From Lacinutrix sp. Bg11-31 (GTDB lineage: Bacteria > Bacteroidota > Bacteroidia > Flavobacteriales > Flavobacteriaceae): a DNA stretch of 64,000 bases. The position numbers and the translations under genes were made by a program. Below, piece after piece: positions 35,575 to 45,022 of the stretch. Position 1 is the first letter of the stretch. Every line of letters begins with the position of its first letter. The DNA lies in contig NZ_CP025118.1 of assembly GCF_002831665.1 (NCBI RefSeq), positions 2,790,001-2,854,000 on the forward strand, written 5' to 3'. The notes beneath the pieces were generated by a model. The model did not search any database. It was not told where the DNA came from and worked only from the letters and a program-made list of their open reading frames with translations.

Positions 35575-37539
35575 CTAAACTATTTTTTTATCTAATCTTT
35601 CAAAATCTGAATTCATACTTAAAAACTCAGGCACGATGTCTTTCATTTTTAGTACTATTTCATTTTTGGTTCCTTCTTTTGCTATTGATTCTAAATCTAG
35701 AATCAGTTTATTTATAAGGTTATAATCATAGCATTCTATTTTAGCTATCATTATTTTTTCGTTGTATGTTGGTAGTGTCTCAGACTTGTCGTTAAGCAAT
35801 TCTTCATATAACTTTTCTCCTGGTCTTAGGCCAATAACTTCAATATCTATTTCTTTATAAGGTGTAAATCCTGCGAGGCGAATTATCTTTTTTGCTAAAT
35901 CTATTATCTTTACAGCTTCTCCCATATCAAAGATAAAAACTTCTCCTCCGTTTCCCATTGCTCCTGCTTCTATTACTAATTGGCAGGCTTCTGGAATAGT
36001 CATGAAGTACCTAATAATGTCTGGATGTGTTATTGTTAATGGCCCTCCTTCTTCAATTTGTTTTTTAAATAATGGAACTACTGAACCGTTAGAACCTAAA
36101 ACGTTTCCAAACCTTGTAGTAACAAATTGAGTATTAATTTTATTCTCTAATTTTAATTTTGCTTGAAGTGCTTGGATATAAATTTCGGCTATTCTTTTGG
36201 AAGCTCCCATCACATTACTTGGGTTTACAGCTTTATCTGTAGAAACCATGACAAATTTTTCGGCATCATACTTACTCGCCATATCTGCAACGTTTTTAGA
36301 TCCTATAACATTAGCAAGTACCGCTTGAGATGGGTGTTTTTCCATTAATGGTACATGCTTGTATGCTGCGGCATGATAAACAACATTTGGTTTGTGAGTA
36401 TTAAACACTTCGTTGACTGTCTTTCTATTTCTCACATCTGATATAATGGCTTCAAAATCTAGGTCTGGAAAATTTTGATTTATTTCGTGATGAATACGGT
36501 AAAGTGGTGTTTCGGCATTATCTAAAATTAGCAATTTTTTAGGTTTGTAATTTGCTACTTGTCTTACAATTTCACTACCTATTGATCCTGCTCCTCCTGT
36601 TACCAAAATAATCTTGTTGTAAATTTCTTTAGCAACTAATTTATTATCTAATGTTATTGGATCTCTTTCAAGGATGTCTTCAATTTGAATTTTCTGGATC
36701 TGGTTAGATAAGCTCTTATTGTTTTCTATGTCTGAAATTAAAGGTGCTCTAAATACCTTAAAATTGTACTCAAGACAATTATCAACGATTGCTATACTTT
36801 CTTCTTTTGTTAGGTTGTTATCTGCAATAATTAGTGCTTGTGCACTATTAGCTCTTAAAATGACAGCAACTTTTCTATGTAAATGGACAATTGGAAGTCC
36901 TAAAATTTCTTTACTTTTATTTTTACCTGCTTTATCAATAAAACCTAGTACTTTGTAACGTGATGGTTTCTCTGCTTTTAAAGCGGAGGCAATCGCTATT
37001 GCGTTTTCATCTGTACCATAAACCAATACGTTTAATTGATTTTCTTTGTATTGGGAACTTAGATAAGCCTCAAAAATATATTTTACAAGTATTCTAAAAA
37101 GAAATAATCCGCAAAATGAAATTATAGAGTAAACTAAAATCTCTGGAATTAGAAAAATACTTTCTTTTGTCGCTAAAAAATACACATAATGTATACCTAA
37201 AGAGGTTATTAATGTCGCTGCAGATGCTAAAAAAAACTTAACTGCATCTATAAATGTCGAGTGTCTAATTAGACCTGCGTAGGTTCTAAAAAAAATAAAG
37301 AATAGAACGTTTACTAATATTACAATTAATTCTTGACTTGTAGGAAGGTAAGAGAGATAGATGGTGTCATTTTGTAAATTTCCAATGATAATTTTAGTAA
37401 TCATTAAAGCTATTAACAAAATAGTACTATCAAAACATAATATAGCCCACCTTGGCAGGTAATTTATGTTTTTAAAATCTATCTTTTTACGACTAGACTC
37501 TAAAACTTGAGAAAGGGCTTGTTTTAATTTTTTAAACAT
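35575..37539 (-). CDS. Membrane UDP-GlcNAc 4,6-dehydratase (CapD/PglF/WbpM type)
   Basis: 654 residues. Four N-terminal membrane helices (about 28-130), a first Rossmann-like domain, then the dehydratase domain with ILVTGGAGSIGSEIVRQV. The usual catalytic Tyr is Met: VNPSNVMGASKRIAE gives MxxxK in place of YxxxK, as in WbpM and PglF. It removes water from UDP-GlcNAc to give the 4-keto-6-deoxy sugar. The aminotransferase and acetyltransferase next upstream complete a bacillosamine-type path. A terminator follows it. Confidence 0.92.
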   Translation of the reverse strand: MFKKLKQALSQVLESSRKKIDFKNINYLPRWAILCFDSTILLIALMITKIIIGNLQNDTIYLSYLPTSQELIVILVNVLFFIFFRTYAGLIRHSTFIDAVKFFLASAATLITSLGIHYVYFLATKESIFLIPEILVYSIISFCGLFLFRILVKYIFEAYLSSQYKENQLNVLVYGTDENAIAIASALKAEKPSRYKVLGFIDKAGKNKSKEILGLPIVHLHRKVAVILRANSAQALIIADNNLTKEESIAIVDNCLEYNFKVFRAPLISDIENNKSLSNQIQKIQIEDILERDPITLDNKLVAKEIYNKIILVTGGAGSIGSEIVRQVANYKPKKLLILDNAETPLYRIHHEINQNFPDLDFEAIISDVRNRKTVNEVFNTHKPNVVYHAAAYKHVPLMEKHPSQAVLANVIGSKNVADMASKYDAEKFVMVSTDKAVNPSNVMGASKRIAEIYIQALQAKLKLENKINTQFVTTRFGNVLGSNGSVVPLFKKQIEEGGPLTITHPDIIRYFMTIPEACQLVIEAGAMGNGGEVFIFDMGEAVKIIDLAKKIIRLAGFTPYKEIDIEVIGLRPGEKLYEELLNDKSETLPTYNEKIMIAKIECYDYNLINKLILDLESIAKEGTKNEIVLKMKDIVPEFLSMNSDFERLDKKIV

Positions 37540-37602
37540 TTAGAATGCTATAATATGAGATTACAAATATCTTAATTATAATTACAATATAGAAATATAA
37601 GC

Positions 37603-38733
37603 TTATTTAAGGCATGAAACAACTTCTAATATTCGATCTCTATCTTTTTGAGTGAGATTGGAACCACTTGGCAAGCATAATCCTTTCTTAAATAACTCTT
37701 CACTTGTATTGTTTCCGTAATATAACGCATTTTTAAATACTGGTTGCAAATGCATTGGTTTCCATAAAGGTCTTGTTTCTATATTTGCTTCTAACATTTT
37801 ATTATATAACTCGTCTTTAGAAAATGGAGCATCATTTTCAATAGTTATGCAACTTAGCCAATGGTTTGAATAAAGGTCTTGATTTGGCTCTGCAAAAACG
37901 TTAACTCCTTTTATGCCATTAAAAACCTCTTCTTTATAAAAAGTATTCATACTTCGTCTTAAGCCTATATGTTTATCTAACACCTCCATTTGCCCCCTAC
38001 CAATTCCTGCGCAAATATTACTCATTCTATAATTATAACCTACTTGAGAATGCTCGTAATGTGGCGCTTGATCTCTTGCCTGTGTTGCTAAAAATATTGT
38101 GTTTTCCTTTTTTTCTAAAGTATTGCAAACCATAGCTCCTCCTCCGGAAGTTGTTATTATTTTATTACCATTAAAAGACAATATAGAGTAGTCTCCAAAA
38201 GTACCACACTGTCTTCCTTTATATGTGGAACCTAAAGCCTCTGCTGCATCTTCAATCACAGGAATACTATACTTGTTTGCTACAGCCAATAGTTCATTCA
38301 TTTTAGCAGGCATACCGTAAAGGTGAACTATTATTATTGCTTTTGGAGTCTTGCCTTTAGCTATTCTATCTTTAATAGCTGTTTCAAGGTGGTTTGGACA
38401 CATGTTCCAAGTTTCTGCTTCACTATCTATAAAAACAGGGATTGCACCTTGATATTTTATAGGATTTGCAGATGCTGAAAACGTCATGCTTTGACATAAA
38501 ACCTCATCATTTAAACCTACTCCTAATTGTACCAATGCTAAATGAATAGCAGCTGTTCCTGAAGACAAACAAGCAACGTGGCTTCCTTCTTTAAGGTAAG
38601 ATTCTATGTCTTTTTCAAAACCTGTTACATTTGGTCCTAATGGAGCTATCCAATTAGTATCGAAAGCCTCTTTTATATAGTTTTGTTCTGTTCCTCCCAT
38701 GTGTGGTGAGGATAGCCATATTTTTGAGTTCAT
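37603..38733 (-). CDS. DegT/DnrJ/EryC1 sugar aminotransferase (PglE-like)
   Basis: 376 residues. It is a PLP enzyme that adds an amino group to a 4-keto sugar nucleotide. The PLP Lys lies in ILSFNGNKIITTSGGGAMV. Other family signs are CLSSGTAAIHLALVQLGVG near the N-terminus and VIEDAAEALGSTYKG. Placed between the CapD-like dehydratase and the PglD-like acetyltransferase, it should make the UDP-4-amino sugar. The gap to the acetyltransferase gene is 2 bases. Confidence 0.92.
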   Translation of the reverse strand: MNSKIWLSSPHMGGTEQNYIKEAFDTNWIAPLGPNVTGFEKDIESYLKEGSHVACLSSGTAAIHLALVQLGVGLNDEVLCQSMTFSASANPIKYQGAIPVFIDSEAETWNMCPNHLETAIKDRIAKGKTPKAIIIVHLYGMPAKMNELLAVANKYSIPVIEDAAEALGSTYKGRQCGTFGDYSILSFNGNKIITTSGGGAMVCNTLEKKENTIFLATQARDQAPHYEHSQVGYNYRMSNICAGIGRGQMEVLDKHIGLRRSMNTFYKEEVFNGIKGVNVFAEPNQDLYSNHWLSCITIENDAPFSKDELYNKMLEANIETRPLWKPMHLQPVFKNALYYGNNTSEELFKKGLCLPSGSNLTQKDRDRILEVVSCLK

Positions 38734-38735
38734 TT

Positions 38736-39344
38736 TTATTTGTTTTTTATAGGTTTAGCAGGATTACCAACTACTGTTGTGTTATCTATAACATCTTTTA
38801 TAACCACACTTCCTGCTCCAATAATTACGTTTTTTCCTATTGTTACTCCTTGAATTATTACACTTCCGGCTCCTATTTGACTACATTCTCCAATTGATAC
38901 ATTGCCACATAATGTTGCGTTTGGAGAAATATGAACAAAGTCACTTATAATACAATCGTGATCTACAGATGCTAATGTATTAATTATACAGTGTTCTCCA
39001 ATAATAGTAGAGCAATTAACTACTGCATTAGCCATGATAACACTTCCTTGACCAACCTTGACCGTATTATCCAATACAGCTTTAGGGTGTATTGCTATTG
39101 CGTATTTTAATTTACAAAACTGTTTTGCAATTTTTTGTCTAATTATATTGTTCCCAATGGATATGACACATGAATTAACTTGCTCCTCTATCCTTGTAGG
39201 TTTACAAACATTGAATTCTAGAAGTTTTTTTTTTGATGTATCGTCATCAAAAATATTAATAATTTTAAAATTATTTAATTTTAAAATATCTATAATAACC
39301 TTGCTATGTCCACTAGCTCCATATAAAAATACATTTTTATTCAT
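38736..39344 (-). CDS. Sugar N-acetyltransferase (PglD/NeuD-like)
   Basis: 202 residues. The N-terminal nucleotide-binding part (FLYGASGHSKVIIDILKLNN) precedes a left-handed beta-helix of hexapeptide repeats (about 90-195). The catalytic base is likely the His of ASVDHDCIISDF, as in PglD. It would acetylate the UDP-4-amino sugar to the diacetamido form. Its ATG overlaps the stop of the PglC-like gene by 4 bases (ATGA). Confidence 0.9.
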   Translation of the reverse strand: MNKNVFLYGASGHSKVIIDILKLNNFKIINIFDDDTSKKKLLEFNVCKPTRIEEQVNSCVISIGNNIIRQKIAKQFCKLKYAIAIHPKAVLDNTVKVGQGSVIMANAVVNCSTIIGEHCIINTLASVDHDCIISDFVHISPNATLCGNVSIGECSQIGAGSVIIQGVTIGKNVIIGAGSVVIKDVIDNTTVVGNPAKPIKNK

Positions 39345-39949
39345 TTCATTGGACCTTTAAAGGGTAAGGTTGTAGCTTGTCCCGCGGTGTTTATATCTTC
39401 TGATTTAATTACTTTTAAAACAGTTTTAATTAAAATTTTAAAATCTAGCATAAAAGATACATTTTCCACATACCAAACATCTAATTCAAATTTTTTCTCC
39501 CAACTAATGGAGTTACGACCGTTAACTTGTGCCCAACCTGTTATACCTGGCTTAACATTGTGTCTTTTATTTTGATTTAATGTATACAAAGGTAAATATT
39601 CTGGCAATAAAGGCCTAGGTCCAATTAGGCTCATATCTCCTTTTAATACATTTATTAACTGAGGTAGTTCGTCTAAAGATGTTTTTCTAACAAATTTACC
39701 TAATTTAGTTAACCTCTTATCATCTGAAAGTAAGTTCCCATCTTTGTCTTTTTTGTCATTCATCGTTTTAAACTTAATGACTTTAAATATTTCTCCTTTT
39801 TTACCAGGTCTTTTCTGAAAAAAGAAGCAAGAGTCTCTATTGCTAATTATTAATATCACAATTAAAAGCAGAAATATTGGGCTAGACAATATTAAACCAA
39901 TTAAAGCAAAAATAAAATCAAGGATACGCTTAATAAAGTTTTTATACAT
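39341..39949 (-). CDS. Phosphoglycosyl transferase (PglC-like sugar transferase)
   Basis: 202 residues, the short one-helix form. The membrane hairpin (RILDFIFALIGLILSSPIFL) is followed by the catalytic domain: VIKFKTMNDKKDKDG, DELPQLINVLKGDMSLIGPR and KPGITGWAQVNGRNS. It moves a sugar phosphate, most likely the diacetamido sugar made by its neighbours, to undecaprenyl phosphate. Its 3' end overlaps the acetyltransferase gene (4 bases), and its 5' end overlaps the next glycosyltransferase gene (8 bases). Confidence 0.93.
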   Translation of the reverse strand: MYKNFIKRILDFIFALIGLILSSPIFLLLIVILIISNRDSCFFFQKRPGKKGEIFKVIKFKTMNDKKDKDGNLLSDDKRLTKLGKFVRKTSLDELPQLINVLKGDMSLIGPRPLLPEYLPLYTLNQNKRHNVKPGITGWAQVNGRNSISWEKKFELDVWYVENVSFMLDFKILIKTVLKVIKSEDINTAGQATTLPFKGPMK

Positions 39950-41096
39950 TTTCTAATTCTTTATATTCTTTTAAAATTTCTTCCCAAATATAGGTTTGGT
40001 CATATCTATTTTCTATACTAGATCTAGCCTGTTTTTTAAGTTGTAAATAAAAGGCTTCGTTTAAAAGTAACTCTTTCATTTTATTTGTTAATTCAAAAAC
40101 ATTTTTAACAGGAACAATAACTCCATTTTTATTGTCTTCAACTATTTCGTTACAACCATTGATATTACTAACAATGCTGGGTAAACCCATTGCTCCTGCT
40201 TGTAAAACAACATTAGGAAAACCTTCTCTATAACTTGGAAACACCAAGACATTTGATACTAAAAAATAAGGTCTTACATCGTTAACAAACCCTACTTCTA
40301 TAATATTGTTATTCTCTTTTATTTCTTTAAAATTATGAGGTTTAATAGGATCTAAATCTCTTTCAAAAGGTCCAACCAATAACAATTTAGTATTATGATT
40401 ATCCTTATTTATCTCAACAAAGCTTTCTACTAACTCATTAATCCCTTTGTCTTTTACTATTCTGCCAACAAATATATATACAAAATAATTTTTACTAATT
40501 CCCAATTTTTTTTTTAGAGTTTCAATTTCGATAAATGAAAACTTATTTGAGTTAAAATGATTTAAATTTATACCATTAGAACTACCGTTGCCTATAACTT
40601 TTAATTTATTATGTTTTGCTAATTTATTGTTTACAATTATGTTTTTTAAAGCATTAGAATTTGGGTAAACTTTAGTTGCACATTTAGAGGTTAGCTTCTC
40701 TACAATGTTTAACAGGGTCCTTTTAGCTCCAGTACTTTCTAATAGAGGCAAACCAGCAACCGTGTGTAAGCGATTTGGAACATTTGCTAGTTTAGCTGCT
40801 AGCATAGACACCAAACCTGCTTTAGGTGTATGAGAATGTATAATAAAAGGTTTTTCTTTTTTTAGAAATTTATACATTTTCCAAACAGCCATTAGGTCTT
40901 TAAATGGTGTTATTCTTCTTGTTAAATCTATATGGTAGGCTTCTACTCCTTCTTGCTGTGCTACTTTTTGTAAATAGTCATTATCTGAAGATACAGCTTT
41001 AACTTCATAAAACTCCTTCATAAAAGACATTTGACCTCCTAAGAGCTTTTCTAAAGATAAAGGTATAGTTGTAACTCTAATTACTTTTTTCTTCAT
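39942..41096 (-). CDS. Glycosyltransferase family 4 (PglA-like)
   Basis: 384 residues from the ATG at 41094-41096. A GTG one codon upstream is also open. The start KKKVIRVTTIPLSLEKLLGG followed by QMSFMKEFYEV resembles transferases that act just after PglC. The donor-binding region EGFPNVVLQAGAMGLPSIVS has the GT4 E(x7)E-like signature. It probably adds the second sugar. It overlaps the Wzy-like gene by 20 bases and the PglC-like gene by 8. Confidence 0.9.
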   Translation of the reverse strand: MKKKVIRVTTIPLSLEKLLGGQMSFMKEFYEVKAVSSDNDYLQKVAQQEGVEAYHIDLTRRITPFKDLMAVWKMYKFLKKEKPFIIHSHTPKAGLVSMLAAKLANVPNRLHTVAGLPLLESTGAKRTLLNIVEKLTSKCATKVYPNSNALKNIIVNNKLAKHNKLKVIGNGSSNGINLNHFNSNKFSFIEIETLKKKLGISKNYFVYIFVGRIVKDKGINELVESFVEINKDNHNTKLLLVGPFERDLDPIKPHNFKEIKENNNIIEVGFVNDVRPYFLVSNVLVFPSYREGFPNVVLQAGAMGLPSIVSNINGCNEIVEDNKNGVIVPVKNVFELTNKMKELLLNEAFYLQLKKQARSSIENRYDQTYIWEEILKEYKELENV

Positions 41097-42228
41097 CACA
41101 TTTTTTCTTATTAGCTTTAGTATAAAAATTAAACATCAACAAAAACAGGTACGGTAAAAACATAACTCTCATTCGTGATGCCAAACCTAAATTATATAAA
41201 TAGGTGCTAAAAAATAGTATTAACAAAATTACTGTTAATGATAAAAAAAATTGTTCTTTAAAAATAAATTTAAGAGCTTTCTTTTTTATAACGTCGACTA
41301 TAAATTTAAATAGTATTATTAATAAAATTAGATTTTCAATAGATATTATATATTGAAAAAACGTTCTAGCATCATAAAATAAAGGTTTAAACAACACCAA
41401 AAACATGCGATAAAAGTATGTTGAGTTTTCCAAATTTATAGATGAAGCACCATTATTTTGACTGTATTCAATTATATGCTGAAAGCTTTTATTTATGCCT
41501 TCAATATTTAAGCTATCTACCTTTAAAAACCCTTTTAAAACTGGTAAACTTAGTGTTATTGCCAATAATGTTAACAGTATTAATTGTATTTTATTTTTCT
41601 TTTGTACTTTTTGATTTCTAAGAACGAATATAGAATACGTTAAAAGAACAATACCAAACAAATAGGGTCGAATAAGCAAAATAAATATTAATGAAAGTAC
41701 TAATTGAAAGCTTATAATTTTACTTTTTAGGGTTTGAAAAAAGACAACACTCATTAAATAAAAAACTAGAGCTTCTTTTGTTAATCCAGCTGTCCAGAAG
41801 TGCAGTGATGGCATTAAAAACAAGATTAATATAAAAATTAGGCTTTTAGAATCATCAATATTATATTTTTTTTGTAGATAGTTTAAATACTTATAAAAGG
41901 TATATAAACTTAAGGTTGAAAATAGTAAAGATATTGAAAAAAAAGAAAATCCAAGTTTTGCAAAAGGATAAACTATTACTGACATAAATTGACTTCCAAG
42001 GAAACTAAAATCTGTAATATTATTTGCATTTAAGGCCTTTGTAAAAAAGATATACGCATCCTTTTTTAAGTCTATATTTACATAATAATTTAAGCCAAAA
42101 GCGATAGAATGAATTACAACTAAAGCTATATATAATAGTTTTATTTTTGTAGAATTAACTTTTTTTAATTTTCTAAAAAGAACAATTAAAACAATAAAGG
42201 TAATTATTAAGGCTGTAAATATATCCAA
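41077..42228 (-). CDS. Polytopic membrane protein, EpsG/Wzy-like polymerase candidate
   Basis: 383 residues with about ten hydrophobic segments. The stretch FLMPSLHFWTAGLTKEALVF is typical of EpsG-like/Wzy proteins in Bacteroidota polysaccharide loci. The start appears to be TTG at 42226-42228, with no ATG upstream in frame. It is one of three polymerase/ligase-like proteins here, so its exact role cannot be decided. It lies between two glycosyltransferase genes. Confidence 0.7.
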   Translation of the reverse strand: MDIFTALIITFIVLIVLFRKLKKVNSTKIKLLYIALVVIHSIAFGLNYYVNIDLKKDAYIFFTKALNANNITDFSFLGSQFMSVIVYPFAKLGFSFFSISLLFSTLSLYTFYKYLNYLQKKYNIDDSKSLIFILILFLMPSLHFWTAGLTKEALVFYLMSVVFFQTLKSKIISFQLVLSLIFILLIRPYLFGIVLLTYSIFVLRNQKVQKKNKIQLILLTLLAITLSLPVLKGFLKVDSLNIEGINKSFQHIIEYSQNNGASSINLENSTYFYRMFLVLFKPLFYDARTFFQYIISIENLILLIILFKFIVDVIKKKALKFIFKEQFFLSLTVILLILFFSTYLYNLGLASRMRVMFLPYLFLLMFNFYTKANKKKCDEEKSN

Positions 42229-42243
42229 ATGATTATTATTTAA

Positions 42244-43404
42244 TTAAAAGTTAAAAAGTTTTGTTTTATAGTCTTCGAAAATGTTTTCTAAATCATATTT
42301 TCTAATTGCTTCAAAAGCATTTTCTTCTACGTTTTTTTTATATATTCTACTCCCTTTTACTTCCAAAATCGCCTCTTTTAATGACAAATAATCTCCTACA
42401 GGATATAATATCCCATAATTATCTTTTGAATAAGAACTTCTTGTTTCAAGAGTATCCAAATAGTTTGTTTGTGGTGCAATAATTTCTCTTGGACCGCTTA
42501 CACAGTCTGAAGAAATCACAAATGTTTCACATGCCATTGCTTCTATCAAAACATTAGGAAACCCTTCAGTTTCTGAACAGCACACAAATATATCTGATTT
42601 ATTTAAGTATTTAAATGGGTTTTCTACATTGCCAAGAAAGTGAACTCTCTCTTCAATTTTTAAATTCTTAGATAAATTAATAAGCTTTTCTTTTTCATCA
42701 CCTTCTCCTAAAAAAATTAATTCGCTGTTTTTATCTATTTGAGCTAAAGCTTTAATTACATCTTGATTTCTTTTTAACGGAATTAAGCGACCAATACATA
42801 TAATATAGGTTATGTTTTTTTTGAAGATAAAATTGTTTATTTCTTTGTCAATTTTACTCTTAATACCTTCCAAATCGTGAGGGTTGTTAATTATTAAAAT
42901 GTCCTCTCTTTTAGTAATCGCTTTAATTTCATGTGCCATCATTTTAGAAATGGCAACTATAATGTTAGATCTAGAGTAAAGGTTTTTAATTAAAAACAGA
43001 TTTAACCTCCCTACTGCTCCTTCTTTTCTGTATCTGGAGATTGAGCTATGATTAACTATTTGTGATTGGTGTTTTGAAAAAAATAATACTTTTGCTAAAA
43101 CATTTACATAATTCGCTCTGTATAAATGACTCTGGACACTTTTAATCTTATGTTTTGAAATGTGTCTTCTAAGTTTCCATGCTTGATATATTAGTAAAAA
43201 CAGTTTTAAAACACCATTATTAATATTATAATTTGTTAGTGTGGAAACTTTACATTTATCATTTAAATTGTATGCAATATCACTTTTTTCTAAACAAATT
43301 ATTTCTACTTTGTAATGACTTTCTATTAGTTTATTTGCTAGCGTAACAACTACTCGTTCTGCGCCTCCCATTCCTAATCTATTTATTAAAAAAACAAAAT
43401 CCAT
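42244..43404 (-). CDS. Glycosyltransferase family 4
   Basis: 386 residues, GT-B fold. The N-terminus FVFLINRLGMGGAERVVVTL is the usual acceptor-side motif. ICIGRLIPLKRNQDVIKAL and ETEGFPNVLIEAMACETFVI mark the donor domain with its E(x7)E pattern. It is similar in layout to the next upstream transferase (43408-44475), which may be an old duplicate. The sugar specificity is unknown. Confidence 0.92.
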   Translation of the reverse strand: MDFVFLINRLGMGGAERVVVTLANKLIESHYKVEIICLEKSDIAYNLNDKCKVSTLTNYNINNGVLKLFLLIYQAWKLRRHISKHKIKSVQSHLYRANYVNVLAKVLFFSKHQSQIVNHSSISRYRKEGAVGRLNLFLIKNLYSRSNIIVAISKMMAHEIKAITKREDILIINNPHDLEGIKSKIDKEINNFIFKKNITYIICIGRLIPLKRNQDVIKALAQIDKNSELIFLGEGDEKEKLINLSKNLKIEERVHFLGNVENPFKYLNKSDIFVCCSETEGFPNVLIEAMACETFVISSDCVSGPREIIAPQTNYLDTLETRSSYSKDNYGILYPVGDYLSLKEAILEVKGSRIYKKNVEENAFEAIRKYDLENIFEDYKTKLFNF

Positions 43405-43407
43405 TTA

Positions 43408-44475
43408 TTAATTTAAATTTTTAAATAGTTGTTCGTATTTATTCAATATAGTAGTGTCACTAAACTTGTTTTTAACATATTCACTTACTGTGTTGGGTTC
43501 CATTTGAAGTAAACCCTCAATATTATCGAGTTTATTTTTCCATTCTTTTTTTGTGTTTACTAAATATCCAGTTATGTCATTTTTTATAATCTCTTTTGTT
43601 CCTCCAGGCGCGTTGAATGCTAATACAGGAGTTCCAACTACACAGCTCTCTAAAACAGCATTTGGAAACCCTTCAACATAAGAGCCTTGTAAAAAAATAT
43701 CTGATTTTCTTAATTCTTCTGAAACCTTATTTGTATAATCTATGAAAGAAACCTTACTTTTTATTTCTAATTTTAAAACTAAGTCTCTTATTTCATTTTT
43801 TAAAGGTCCGTCTCCAATAATAGTGTAGTGAAAATTATAATCTAAAAGCTGTAAACTTTTTAATATTCTTTCATGCCCTTTTTCTTTACTTAAACGACCA
43901 ACTGTAATAAATTTAATAATCTCTTCTTTAGCATAAACTTTATCCTTTACATGATGTAATTGAGTAATTGGATTATTAATAACTATTAATTTATCTTCGT
44001 TTATTTTATAAATCGTCTTTAAATCGTTCTGCATATCTTGAGACTGACAGATAATCTTTTTAAATCTTGGATATAAAAACCTAATGACACGCCTATTCGT
44101 TAATAACGATTTACTATGCTCGCTTATTTTACTTACTACACTAGCCTCTCTTGCAACAAAACTAGTTTTATAAAAAACAAAAGATAGAATTGCCATTAAT
44201 AAATTAACATGAGTTACTGAACTTAATATTATATTTGGTTTAGCAATTACAATATATTTTATAATTAATGGAAAAGCGTATAGTAGTCTTTTTTTGTTTA
44301 AAAACACAGTGTTACAATCATCAATATTGTAAACACCGTCTTTTTTAAAACCAAGAACTAAGAGTGTGACTTCAAAACTATTTTTATCTAATTTTTTTGA
44401 AATAAAAGACAAAACACGTTCTGCTCCTCCTGCTTTTAAAGAAGGTAAAATTATTGTTATTTTTTTTTGTTTCAA
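43408..44475 (-). CDS. Glycosyltransferase family 4
   Basis: 355 residues, GT-B fold with KITIILPSLKAGGAERVLSF at the start, FITVGRLSKEKGHERILKSL and SYVEGFPNAVLESCVVGTPV in the donor domain. The start is TTG at 44473-44475. It lies 3 bases before the next transferase gene and 1 base after the acyltransferase gene, so it is firmly in the operon. Confidence 0.91.
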   Translation of the reverse strand: MKQKKITIILPSLKAGGAERVLSFISKKLDKNSFEVTLLVLGFKKDGVYNIDDCNTVFLNKKRLLYAFPLIIKYIVIAKPNIILSSVTHVNLLMAILSFVFYKTSFVAREASVVSKISEHSKSLLTNRRVIRFLYPRFKKIICQSQDMQNDLKTIYKINEDKLIVINNPITQLHHVKDKVYAKEEIIKFITVGRLSKEKGHERILKSLQLLDYNFHYTIIGDGPLKNEIRDLVLKLEIKSKVSFIDYTNKVSEELRKSDIFLQGSYVEGFPNAVLESCVVGTPVLAFNAPGGTKEIIKNDITGYLVNTKKEWKNKLDNIEGLLQMEPNTVSEYVKNKFSDTTILNKYEQLFKNLN

Positions 44476-44476
44476 A

Positions 44477-45016
44477 TTATTTTTTTAAATAATCTTTAAA
44501 ACCCGGGTTTGTAACACCTAGTATTCTATCTATATAATTTTTATTATAATCCATATCTTGATCACTAATGTAATTTTTTATCATTCGATCTTCTATAGTC
44601 TTATATTCACCTACCATTTTGGCTGGCACTCCAGCAACTATTGAGCCTGAAGGAATTGATTTAGTTACTACTGATCCAGCTGCAACAATTACGTTATCAT
44701 CTATTTTAACACCAGGCATAATTATACTATTTACGCCTATAAAAACCTTATTTCCAATTTCTATTTTTTGAAACCGATATCTTCTTCCTTTATCATCTTT
44801 CATGAGCCAAGTAGAACCATCATGAGTTATTAATTTAACTCCAGATGTTATAGTTACATCATTACCTATTTCAATTAAAAAAGGTTCGCTACCAAAATTT
44901 GTTGTAAAAATACGGCAGCGACTTCCTACTTTAACACCTTTGTGTCGAGCATAGGAAACACCTCCTTTTGTGTAAAGAATAAAAAGACTTATTATTTTTT
45001 TAAATAGTAATTTCAA
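44477..45016 (-). CDS. Hexapeptide-repeat acyltransferase
   Basis: 179 residues with a left-handed beta-helix (about 30-140: VKVGSRCRIFTTNFGSEPFL, then NKVFIGVNSIIMPGVKIDDN and VIVAAGSVVTKSI). The likely catalytic His is in LITHDGSTWL. It is related to the WbbJ/maltose O-acetyltransferase group and probably O-acetylates the glycan. The start is TTG at 45014-45016. It lies 6 bases after the polymerase gene. Confidence 0.88.
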   Translation of the reverse strand: MKLLFKKIISLFILYTKGGVSYARHKGVKVGSRCRIFTTNFGSEPFLIEIGNDVTITSGVKLITHDGSTWLMKDDKGRRYRFQKIEIGNKVFIGVNSIIMPGVKIDDNVIVAAGSVVTKSIPSGSIVAGVPAKMVGEYKTIEDRMIKNYISDQDMDYNKNYIDRILGVTNPGFKDYLKK

Positions 45017-45022
45017 ATTCTA

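Noticed and set aside
38703..38897. Plus-strand frame opposite the aminotransferase/acetyltransferase junction
   Set aside because: Its Tyr/Ser/Asn-rich composition reflects antisense of hexapeptide repeats. It has no promoter box.
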